Shown in pieces: positions 1 through 5,159 of a DNA stretch of 6,938 bases (position 1 is the stretch's first letter; each line of letters starts with the position of its first letter). Below the pieces are notes generated by a model, which did not search any database, was not told the origin of the DNA, and was given only the letters and a program-made list of their open reading frames with translations. The stretch is from Chloroflexota bacterium (GTDB lineage: Bacteria > Chloroflexota > Dehalococcoidia > Bin125). The position numbers and the translations under genes were made by a program. The stretch lies in the NCBI GenBank assembly GCA_027296805.1, contig JAPUIR010000412.1, forward strand, positions 1 through 6,938, given 5' to 3'.

Positions 1-37
1 GATTGAGGACCAGCACGGAGGAGTGCAGTGCGCTCAT
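1..37 (-). CDS. Start of a truncated gene, possibly HNH endonuclease
   Basis: An ATG at 37 reads MSALHSSVLVLN for 12 codons to the left edge of the window, with one further base (C) visible. An excellent GAAGGAG (43-49) lies 5 nt before the ATG, making this a believable gene start rather than chance. The VLVLN motif right at the N-terminus is typical of a common family of HNH endonucleases, which often begin with VLVLNxxYEPL followed by an Arg-rich helix and later a Cys-His HNH fold. So little is visible that the family name is only a suggestion. It runs in the same direction as the rest of the cluster, 107 nt after cvpA. Confidence 0.5.
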   Translation of the reverse strand, partial: MSALHSSVLVLN

Positions 38-42
38 ACTCG

Positions 43-49
43 CTCCTTC
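43..49 (-). promoter_or_regulatory. Ribosome binding site of the truncated left-edge gene
   Basis: GAAGGAG in the mRNA sense, 5 nt before the ATG at 37. This near-perfect Shine-Dalgarno is the main evidence that a gene starts at 37 and runs off the window. Confidence 0.7.
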
Positions 50-71
50 GACGCCGGGCATCGGGCGATCA

Positions 72-144
72 CCCGCGCGCGTCTTTGGCGCAGACAGGGG
101 GTGATGGTAGCAACCCGGCCGCCGGATCGCCCCCCGCGCGCGTC
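72..144. repeat. Direct repeat CCCGCGCGCGTC in the cvpA-downstream intergenic region
   Basis: The 12-bp CCCGCGCGCGTC occurs at 72-83 and again at 133-144, 61 bp apart, each preceded by a GATC-containing stretch (GATCAC and GATCGCCC). The second copy abuts the cvpA stop codon. The two copies are in the same orientation, so they do not form a terminator hairpin with each other. Chance in such G+C-rich DNA is possible. Confidence 0.6.
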
Positions 145-648
145 CTAGGAGAGCCGGAAGTCACGGATCGCGACGTCGAACTCTTGGGGCAGGAGCGCCC
201 GTACGACCGGAGTGCTATCGAGAAAGAACGCGCCGATGACCGAGTCGGCGATCACGTCATCCATCCCCAACGTGGGTTGGAGGACGAAGATCACCACGAC
301 GGCCTGGACGATCAGCACGGCCTTGATGAAGCCGAACAGGGCGCCCCCGGCCCGATCGGCCCAGCCCAGGAAGAGCAAGTGTGCCGCCGTGCGCAGGAAC
401 AAGGAGCTGATGAAGCCCAGCACCACGACGACGAGGAAGATCAGCAAGTAGGCGGCGATCTCCGTGCCGGGCCCGTCACCCACCAAGACGGCGAGATTCT
501 CGGAGACGTTGTCGTGGAACAGGCCCGCCATGATGATCCCCAGGATCACGCTGGCGAGCCCCACGGTTTCGCGGATCAGGCCGGCCCTGTACGCCGAGAG
601 CGTGAACCAGGCCAGCACGCCCAGGATGACGAAGTCGAGCCAGTTCAC
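145..648 (-). CDS. CvpA-family membrane protein
   Basis: This 167-residue protein has four hydrophobic segments at about 4-20, 28-46, 63-86 and 103-125, the arrangement of the CvpA family (named for colicin V production in E. coli). Family features include the N-terminal WLDFVILGVLAWFTLSAYRAG with a conserved small/basic turn, and WADRAGGALFGFIKAVLIVQ (96-115), equivalent to the DRxxGxxxGxxxGxxxV stretch of relatives. The C-terminus (126-167) is soluble. The start is a GTG at 648; a weak AGGG lies immediately upstream and no better ATG is in frame nearby. It follows radC by 82 nt, the longest gap in the downstream part of the cluster, in which I see no convincing promoter or U-tract terminator. 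The molecular role of CvpA proteins outside enterobacteria is poorly defined. Confidence 0.85.
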   Translation of the reverse strand: MNWLDFVILGVLAWFTLSAYRAGLIRETVGLASVILGIIMAGLFHDNVSENLAVLVGDGPGTEIAAYLLIFLVVVVLGFISSLFLRTAAHLLFLGWADRAGGALFGFIKAVLIVQAVVVIFVLQPTLGMDDVIADSVIGAFFLDSTPVVRALLPQEFDVAIRDFRLS

Positions 649-730
649 GGCCCTGCCGATCGCGCCCCACCCGTGTCGTACTCTACCAACCCTGCAGCTT
701 CCGTGGCAGCGCGCCAGGGAGGTGTCCCGC

Positions 731-1459
731 TCAGCCCGTGTCCATCAGGCCGTCCTCTCGCAGCGACACGTGCTTCCCGCCCGCTGCCACGATCACATGG
801 TCCAGCACGTCGATGTCCAACAGTTCGCCCGCCAGCACCAGGTCTTTCGTCATGCGCACGTCGTCGCGAGAGGGGGTGGGGTCGCCGGAGGGGTGATTGT
901 GCACGGCGATGAGCGCCGGGCAGTTGCGCCGCACCGCGTCGCGCAACACTTCGCCGATTCGGACCTGCGCGGCGTTCACGCTGCCGCGGTAGACCGTCTC
1001 AATCGCCTGGACCCGGTTCTTGGTGTTGAGCAGCAAGACCCGCAGCTCTTCTTGCTCGAGGAGGGCCATCTCCGCGCCCACTAAGCCCACAACGTCCTCC
1101 GGACCGCTGATCGACGGCCGCTCTTCGGGTTGCAGGGTGGCGAGCCTTTGGCCCAGCTCCAGCGCCGCTTTGAGGTGGGCCGCGGTCGCGGGGCCCAGCC
1201 CGCGCTCGGCGGCCAGTTCGCCGGCGCTTGCGCGCTGGAGGCCGGCCAGGCCGTAGGTCGCGAGCAGCCGCCCCGCGACACCCAACGCGCTCTCCCCCTG
1301 CGTGCCCGTCCGCAGCAGGATCGCCAGCAGTTCGGTGTTCGACAGCCCTTTGGCGCCCACACTCAACAATCGCTCGCGGGGACGCTCAGATTGTGGAAGA
1401 TCGTGGATGCGGACGTGATAGGTGGCGCCGTCGTCGCCGGTACGCTGGGCCTCGGCCAT
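731..1459 (-). CDS. radC: RadC/UPF0758 family JAB-domain protein
   Basis: RadC-family proteins have an N-terminal helix-hairpin-helix region and a C-terminal JAB/MPN fold with a zinc-binding JAMM-like motif. Here the first is at about 30-105 (SVGAKGLSNTELLAILLRTG, then RGLGPATAAHLKAALELG), and the JAB domain is at about 112-240. The metal motif is intact: Glu170 in RIGEVLRDAVRRN, then HNHPSGDPTPSRDD with His187, His189 and Asp200. At 242 residues it is of family length. The name comes from an early DNA-repair assignment in E. coli that was later withdrawn, and the biochemical function is still unclear. The ATG shares one base with the upstream stop (TGATG), indicating reinitiation. The stop lies 82 nt before cvpA. 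Confidence 0.95.
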   Translation of the reverse strand: MAEAQRTGDDGATYHVRIHDLPQSERPRERLLSVGAKGLSNTELLAILLRTGTQGESALGVAGRLLATYGLAGLQRASAGELAAERGLGPATAAHLKAALELGQRLATLQPEERPSISGPEDVVGLVGAEMALLEQEELRVLLLNTKNRVQAIETVYRGSVNAAQVRIGEVLRDAVRRNCPALIAVHNHPSGDPTPSRDDVRMTKDLVLAGELLDIDVLDHVIVAAGGKHVSLREDGLMDTG

Positions 1460-2103
1460 CAGCGCTTGTCGCGCTCCTCGTCGGCGGCTGTCCCAAACCG
1501 AGGCGGCTCCACCGTCTCAGGCTCGTCGCGCACGGGGGCGGGCCGCTCCGGCAGCCGCGGCTCAGCCAACCCGACCGAAGCGTCCGTCGCCGAGCCCTCC
1601 GCGGGAACCCAGGCGCGCTTCTGCTCGACCTCCTCGGACTCTCCGCCTTCCTCGGCTTCTCCCCTCGCCTCCCCGGGTGCTTCCGGCGTCTTTGCCCATG
1701 CCACTAGCGCGTTTGTGTGCGGGTAGTGGCGGATGGTGATGCCACCGCCTGCCTCCGGCATCTCTTCGTAGTCTTCGCGTGGCACCCGGAAGACCCGTTT
1801 CCGGCAAAGGATGTAGTGGCCGCGAAAGACCAGGATGTCCGACTTCCGCCACTTGCGTTCGACCAGCCCCTGGGTCTCGACGGGCTCCGCGTATAGATCG
1901 CGCAGCGCCCCCAGGGCGGAGACACCGCTCAGCAAGCCGATCAGTGCGGCGATCGCGAACGAGATCCAGGCGCCGGGAGAATTGAGGGCGAGCACCGCGA
2001 ACGCGATCGAGAGCGCCGTAGACACGACGAAAATCGGTGTCCACACAGCCGCGCTGCGGACAACATTGTGGCGGGCGTCCTCCCGAGCTTTGAACTCGGT
2101 CAT
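1459..2103 (-). CDS. Uncharacterised two-helix membrane protein with acidic C-terminal tail
   Basis: I do not recognise a named family. The 214-residue protein has two hydrophobic segments at about 18-40 (WTPIFVVSTALSIAFAVLAL) and 46-68 (WISFAIAALIGLLSGVSALG), joined by a short NSPGA turn, so both ends are probably cytoplasmic. Residues 75-136 look like a small beta-rich domain with KWRKSDILVFRGHYILCRKR, RVFRVPREDYEEM and ITIRHYPHTNALVAW. The pattern resembles compact PH-like or membrane-associated beta domains, but this is only an impression. Residues 138-214 are low-complexity and rich in Glu, Ala and Pro. The start overlaps the LysM gene stop by 4 nt and the stop overlaps the radC start (TGATG), so the three genes are very likely translated from one mRNA. 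It is real by its position in the packed operon and its sensible membrane topology. Confidence 0.8.
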   Translation of the reverse strand: MTEFKAREDARHNVVRSAAVWTPIFVVSTALSIAFAVLALNSPGAWISFAIAALIGLLSGVSALGALRDLYAEPVETQGLVERKWRKSDILVFRGHYILCRKRVFRVPREDYEEMPEAGGGITIRHYPHTNALVAWAKTPEAPGEARGEAEEGGESEEVEQKRAWVPAEGSATDASVGLAEPRLPERPAPVRDEPETVEPPRFGTAADEERDKR

Positions 2104-2597
2104 GGCCTGAAGATGGGCACGATCACGACCTGCCCCACGTCGACTCGTGTGCCGTCCCCCAGTTCGGGGTTGAAGACCAGGATGTCGTCGATCGCGACGT
2201 CATAGACCAGGCTGATGACGAAGATCGTGTCGCCAGGCTGTACCACGAAGTGGATAAAGTTCATCGGACGTGCGGGCTCGGGGAACTCTGGTGGCCGCGG
2301 GATCGCGTTTGCTTGGGACGACCGCTGCGGCCTGGCGCTGTTGCCCAGCAGCGTCAGATCAACGCGCGTCTCGGGGGCGGGGGCGCTGATCACGCCACTG
2401 CGGACCGGCGCGGCTTGGGCCGGGGCCACTTGCGGGGTGCCGCCTGTCGACTCGGACCAGACCAGCACGACGATCGCCGTGAGCGTGGCGATGATAGTCA
2501 GCCGCGCCAGATAGACACGGCCATCGTGCGCGAGCTCCCGCACCCGCGACGGGTCGTCGCGACCGGCACGCGGCAGGAAGCGCTCGTGCGAAGCCAT
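2100..2597 (-). CDS. Membrane-anchored LysM-domain protein
   Basis: This 165-residue protein has a charged cytoplasmic N-terminus (1-31), one transmembrane segment at about 32-48 (LTIIATLTAIVVLVW), and a Pro/Ala-rich linker (about 52-112). A C-terminal LysM domain at about 115-163 begins HFVVQPGDTIFVISLVYDV and ends VGQVVIVP. LysM modules usually bind N-acetylglucosamine-containing glycans such as peptidoglycan, so a role at the cell wall, with the C-terminus outside, is inferred. There is no attached hydrolase domain. I chose ATG at 2597 because AGGAG (2604-2608) lies 6 nt ahead; a TTG two codons upstream would crowd it. The stop overlaps the next gene's ATG (ATGA). The position between rplL and radC, where rpoB is often found, is unusual. 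The exact function is unknown. Confidence 0.85.
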   Translation of the reverse strand: MASHERFLPRAGRDDPSRVRELAHDGRVYLARLTIIATLTAIVVLVWSESTGGTPQVAPAQAAPVRSGVISAPAPETRVDLTLLGNSARPQRSSQANAIPRPPEFPEPARPMNFIHFVVQPGDTIFVISLVYDVAIDDILVFNPELGDGTRVDVGQVVIVPIFRP

Positions 2598-2660
2598 CAC
2601 CAACTCCTGGATGCGTCCCCCAGCGAGGCCAGGGTAGCCGATTCGGTGAGTCCCACGGGG

Positions 2661-3035
2661 CTAGCTGACCTCCACCGTGGCGCCTGCCTCTTCGAGGGTG
2701 GTCTTGAGCTCTTCCGCTTCCTCCTTCGGGATGTCCTCCCGCACGGCCTGCGGCGCGCTCTCCACGAACTCCTTGGCCTCCTTCAGCCCCAGCTGCGTCA
2801 TCGCGCGGATCGCCTTGATTACGTTGATCTTGTTCTCGCCGAAGTCCTTCAGGGTCACGGTGAACTCGGTCTTCTCCTCCGCCGCGCCGCTCCCATCGCC
2901 GGCGCCGGCCGCCACCACCGCGACGGGCGCCGCAGCCGTGACACCGAACTCTTCTTCGATCTTGGAGACGAGATCGCGCGCTTCCAGGAGCGTCATCCCG
3001 CTGATCAGCTCGAATGCGTCATCGATTTTCGACAT
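2661..3035 (-). CDS. rplL: 50S ribosomal protein L7/L12
   Basis: L7/L12 is the multicopy stalk protein that recruits EF-Tu, EF-G, IF2 and release factors. At 124 residues it is the usual length. Residues 1-33 form the dimerisation and L10-binding helices ([22 protein letters not shown]...). Residues 34-52 are the flexible Ala/Gly-rich hinge. The factor-binding C-terminal domain spans 56-124, with the conserved [24 protein letters not shown] (69-92) and a GATVEV end. The mRNA has an excellent AAGGAG (3042-3047) 6 nt before ATG, the strongest site in the cluster. This fits the need to make several L12 copies per L10. The stop TAG is followed by 63 nt without an evident intrinsic terminator. Confidence 0.97.
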   Translation of the reverse strand: MSKIDDAFELISGMTLLEARDLVSKIEEEFGVTAAAPVAVVAAGAGDGSGAAEEKTEFTVTLKDFGENKINVIKAIRAMTQLGLKEAKEFVESAPQAVREDIPKEEAEELKTTLEEAGATVEVS

Positions 3036-3049
3036 GGTCTACTCCTTCA

Positions 3050-3068
3050 CCGTCGCGCCAGGCGACGG
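3050..3068 (-). promoter_or_regulatory. Perfect hairpin between rplJ and rplL
   Basis: In the mRNA sense CCGTCGC (3068-3062) and GCGACGG (3056-3050) form a perfect 7-bp stem around a 5-nt CTGGC loop. The stem ends 2 nt before the rplL Shine-Dalgarno. There is no U-tract, so this is not a terminator. It may set the boundary of the rplL ribosome landing site or serve as an RNA processing or stability element. The function is inferred. Confidence 0.6.
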
Positions 3069-3076
3069 ACCGTGTG

Positions 3077-3838
3077 CTATTCGCTGTCGTCGTCCGCGTC
3101 GGCTGCGTCCGCCTTCGCGTCGGTGTCCGATTCGGATTCCGCTTCGGGCTCGGCTTCAGGGCTGGCTTCCGCGGTGGTCTTTTCGCCGCCTTCGGCGTCG
3201 TCGCTGGCTTCGGCCTCGTCGCTGGCTTCGGCCTCGTCCGTGGGTGAGGCCTCATCGGCCTCGTCGTCGGCTGCATCCGGCGGTGCGGCCTCCGCGGCGT
3301 CTGCGCCGCCCTCCGACTCCAGTTGGGCGGCGCGTGCCTCCACGATCGCGGCGAGCTCCCGCAGCAGGGCGTTGATCCCACCGGCGATCCCGGTGGCGGG
3401 ACCGTTCAGCCCGCCCGCTAGTTTCGCCATCAGCTCAAGTCGGCCAGGCGTCCTTGCCAGCTCCGCGATGTCACTGGTGGTGAGGACCGCGCCGTCCATG
3501 AAGCCGCCGCGGATCGTCAGTTCCAGGCGGTTGTCCGTCGCGAACTTGTGCAGCCCCTTGGCGGCCGTGACCTCATCTTCGTAACCGAACACCAACGCGG
3601 TGGCCTCGTGCACCACTTCCATCAAGCCCGACTTGCCCGCGTTGTCCGCGGCGCGCCGGAGCATGGAGTTTTTGATCACCTTCATCTCGTTCGTGGGCTC
3701 GATCTCGCGCAGCACGCGACGCAACTGGTGCATCTGCGTCACGCTCAGCCCGCGATAGTCCAGGCTGATGGTGATCAACGAGCGCTCGAGATGGTCCTCA
3801 AGCTCAGCCACCTGCTGGATCTTCTTCTCCGTGGGCAT
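3077..3838 (-). CDS. rplJ: 50S ribosomal protein L10 with acidic C-terminal tail
   Basis: L10 anchors L7/L12 dimers to the ribosome base next to L11, and in many bacteria represses its own mRNA. I chose the ATG at 3838 (MPTEKKIQQVAEL) because AAAGGGG (3843-3849) precedes it. A GTG start 24 nt upstream would place the start at the end of the terminator U-tract. The rRNA-binding N-terminal domain spans about 1-130, with LDYRGLSVTQMHQLRR (26-41) and KNSMLRRA (56-63). The L12-binding helix is about 150-173. The family norm is about 165-180 residues; this protein has 253. Residues 174-253 form an Ala/Glu/Asp/Ser-rich tail with almost no hydrophobic residues, including an exact six-residue repeat. 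The tail lies next to the equally acidic L12 and is presumably disordered. Confidence 0.95.
   Translation of the reverse strand: MPTEKKIQQVAELEDHLERSLITISLDYRGLSVTQMHQLRRVLREIEPTNEMKVIKNSMLRRAADNAGKSGLMEVVHEATALVFGYEDEVTAAKGLHKFATDNRLELTIRGGFMDGAVLTTSDIAELARTPGRLELMAKLAGGLNGPATGIAGGINALLRELAAIVEARAAQLESEGGADAAEAAPPDAADDEADEASPTDEAEASDEAEASDDAEGGEKTTAEASPEAEPEAESESDTDAKADAADADDDSE
3203..3238 (-). repeat. Perfect 18-bp tandem duplication in the rplJ tail
   Basis: The 18-bp unit GCTGGCTTCGGCCTCGTC (plus strand) occurs twice without mismatch at 3203-3220 and 3221-3238, followed on the coding strand by a diverged third copy. It encodes DEAEAS twice (L10 residues 201-212), then DDAEGG. Because the unit is a multiple of three, copy-number change keeps the reading frame. 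Confidence 0.9.
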
Positions 3839-3842
3839 GGCA

Positions 3843-3849
3843 CCCCTTT
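3843..3849 (-). promoter_or_regulatory. Ribosome binding site deciding the rplJ start
   Basis: AAAGGGG in the mRNA sense ends 4 nt before the ATG at 3838 and supports that start over the in-frame GTG at 3862, which overlaps the terminator U-tract. Confidence 0.75.
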
Positions 3850-3863
3850 CACAACCGAGCACG

Positions 3864-3884
3864 AAAAAACCCGCTCACGCGGGT
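3864..3884 (-). terminator. Intrinsic terminator/attenuator before rplJ
   Basis: In the mRNA sense a perfect 6-bp stem ACCCGC/GCGGGT closes a GTGA (GNRA-type) tetraloop and is followed directly by a run of Us. Stem arms are at plus-strand 3879-3884 and 3869-3874, and the U-tract is at 3869-3864. It lies inside the operon, 25 nt before the rplJ start, so it most likely acts as a conditional attenuator rather than an end of transcription. It begins 1 nt after the P1 helix of the leader, so P1 and the terminator can form together. Confidence 0.82.
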
Positions 3885-3982
3885 CGCATCGAATCGGAGA
3901 CGGCCGCCCGGGGGCGGGTTACTTCAGGGCTTGCCTGCGCTGGACTTCGAGCCCGAGGGCCACCAGCGGTCTCCGGCGATGC
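3864..3982 (-). promoter_or_regulatory. Candidate L10 leader RNA (autoregulatory leader of rplJ-rplL)
   Basis: The 147-nt space between rplA and rplJ folds, in the mRNA sense, into a nested structure. The outer helix P1 pairs GCATCG (3982-3977) with CGATGC (3891-3886), then CGGAGAC (3975-3969) with GTCTCCG (3901-3895), separated by a small internal bulge. Inside it, helix P2 pairs CGCTGG (3968-3963) with CCAGCG (3943-3938). A further CCGCC/GGCGG hairpin lies near 3904-3918. The GGAGAC-CGCTGGTGG start of P1/P2 resembles the GUAGAC-GUAGGUG core of L10 leaders known from Firmicutes, and the position directly ahead of rplJ is exactly where such leaders occur. In that family L10 or the L10-L12 complex binds the leader and lowers stalk-protein synthesis. 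The pairings are seen in the sequence; the ligand is inferred. Confidence 0.75.
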
Positions 3983-3985
3983 GGA

Positions 3986-4699
3986 CTAGTCCGCTCGGAT
4001 GGCTATCGTAGATTGCAACTCCAGCTTCACGCTAGGGCCCATCGTCGAAGTGAGATGCAGGCCACGTACGTAGGAGCCTTTGCCGCCGCTCGGTTTGGCC
4101 TTGACGATCTCTTCGACCAGCATGGCGATGTTCTCCTCTAGCTGGTCAGCGCCGAAGCTTGCCTTGCCCACGGGCACGTGCATCAGCGCCAAGCGGTCCA
4201 GGCGGAACTCCACGCGACCCTTGCGCGCCTCGTCGATCGCCTTGGCGATCCCGTTCGCGTCCACCACCGTGCCCGAGCGCGGGCTCGGCATCAGGCCGCG
4301 GGGCCCCAAGATGCGGCCCAACTTGCCGACCTTGCCCATCATCGAGCGTTCGGCCAGCGCGGTGTCGAAATCGGTGAAACCGTCCGCCACTTTGGCGATG
4401 AGGTCGTCCGCCCCGACGATGTCGGCGCCGGCTTCCTCGGCTGCCCGTGCGGCGTCACCCTCGGCGAAGACCGCGACCCGTACCTCCTTGCCGAGGCCGT
4501 GGGGCAACATCGCCGTCCCGCGGACCTGTTGATCGGCGTGGCGCGGATCCAACCCCGTGCGGACGTGCAACTCGATCGTCTCATCGAACTTGGCCGCCGC
4601 GTTCTCCTTGACCAGCCCCACCGCTTCGCTGAGCGTGAAGAATTGGTCGCCGTCGTATGATTCGACGGCGGTCGCGTAGCGCTTGCCTCGCTTGGGCAT
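3986..4699 (-). CDS. rplA: 50S ribosomal protein L1
   Basis: L1 forms the mobile stalk on the E-site side of the large subunit, where it helps deacylated tRNA leave; in many bacteria it also represses its own operon. The length of 237 residues fits the family (about 225-240). The family signature is at 128-145 as GRILGPRGLMPSPRSGTV, differing from the usual NPKxGTVT at two or three positions. The C-terminal STMGPSVKL (218-226) is also conserved. A strong purine-rich Shine-Dalgarno (GGGAAGGG in the mRNA, plus-strand 4706-4713) sits 6 nt before ATG, much better than those of the upstream genes. This is consistent with independent ribosome loading. The leader RNA for rplJ begins within a few nucleotides of the stop codon. 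Confidence 0.97.
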   Translation of the reverse strand: MPKRGKRYATAVESYDGDQFFTLSEAVGLVKENAAAKFDETIELHVRTGLDPRHADQQVRGTAMLPHGLGKEVRVAVFAEGDAARAAEEAGADIVGADDLIAKVADGFTDFDTALAERSMMGKVGKLGRILGPRGLMPSPRSGTVVDANGIAKAIDEARKGRVEFRLDRLALMHVPVGKASFGADQLEENIAMLVEEIVKAKPSGGKGSYVRGLHLTSTMGPSVKLELQSTIAIRAD

Positions 4700-4723
4700 T
4701 GGTGGCCCTTCCCAGCCGCGGCG

Positions 4724-5149
4724 TTACCCGTCGACGGTGATGCCCATACTGCGGGCGGTGCCGGCGATCATCAGCATCGCCGCGTCAATGTCGTTGGCGT
4801 TGAGGTCGACCATCTTTTTCTCGGCGATCTGGCGCACCTGGGTGGAGGTGATGTTGCCGACAATCTCGCGGCGCGGCTCGGAGCTGCCCTTCTCCACGCC
4901 GGCGGCCTTGCGAATCAAATCTGAGGCCGGCGGCGTACGCACCTCGAACGAGAACGAGCGATCCTCGTAGATCGTGATCTGCGCGGGCGCAATGTCGCCC
5001 GCCATGCTCGCCGTACGTTCGTTGTACGTCTTCACGAAATCCATGATGTTGACGCCGTGCTGTCCCAGGGCGGGTCCCAGGGGCGGCGCGGGGCTTGCCT
5101 TGCCCGCGGCCAGCTGCAACGTGAGCACCGTTCGAATCTTCTTTGCCAT
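4724..5149 (-). CDS. rplK: 50S ribosomal protein L11
   Basis: L11 binds the GTPase-associated region of 23S rRNA at the base of the L7/L12 stalk and takes part in factor binding. At 141 residues it is the standard length. The N-terminal domain starts [20 protein letters not shown] and holds the proline-rich [15 protein letters not shown] segment (22-36), the region contacted by thiopeptide antibiotics in this family. The C-terminal RNA-binding domain (about 75-141) ends in the conserved [12 protein letters not shown]. The gene begins 10 nt after the nusG stop with only a weak AGGT upstream, leaving no room for a separate L1-binding leader between nusG and rplK. It is followed by rplA after 24 nt. 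Confidence 0.97.
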   Translation of the reverse strand: MAKKIRTVLTLQLAAGKASPAPPLGPALGQHGVNIMDFVKTYNERTASMAGDIAPAQITIYEDRSFSFEVRTPPASDLIRKAAGVEKGSSEPRREIVGNITSTQVRQIAEKKMVDLNANDIDAAMLMIAGTARSMGITVDG

Positions 5150-5159
5150 CGATGCCGAC

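Noticed and set aside
649..730. Terminator or promoter between radC and cvpA
   Set aside because: A weak CCCTG/CAGGG pairing exists but has a long loop and no U-tract, and no convincing -35/-10 pair was seen.
28..912. Plus-strand open frame of 294 codons opposite cvpA and radC
   Set aside because: Shadow of cvpA and radC. It has low-complexity Arg/Gly/Pro composition and no family signature, while both minus-strand genes are convincing.
2597..2603. TTG start for the LysM gene two codons upstream
   Set aside because: The AGGAG at 2604-2608 would abut the TTG; the ATG at 2597 has ideal spacing.
2598..2660. Terminator after rplL
   Set aside because: Only short CTGG/CCAG pairing and no T-run in the mRNA sense; not enough to call a terminator.
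3019..3381. Minus-strand frame with repeated Arg-Pro-Lys-Pro-Ala-Thr-like units overlapping the rplJ tail
   Set aside because: An out-of-frame reading of the repetitive rplJ tail; the apparent protein repeat is only the DNA repeat read in another frame.
2250..3584. Long plus-strand open frame (444 codons) opposite the LysM gene, rplL and rplJ
   Set aside because: It is antisense to secure genes. Its composition (Ser/Ala runs opposite the acidic L10 tail) is what G+C-rich codon bias creates on the opposite strand, and it shows no recognisable domain.
3838..3862. Upstream GTG start for rplJ adding eight residues
   Set aside because: It sits at the end of the terminator U-tract and lacks its own ribosome binding site, while the ATG at 3838 has AAAGGGG correctly spaced and gives the normal L10 N-terminus.
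5150..5159. L1-binding leader before rplK, as in E. coli
   Set aside because: Only 10 nt separate nusG and rplK; a site would have to lie inside the nusG coding region and I could not see a clear one.
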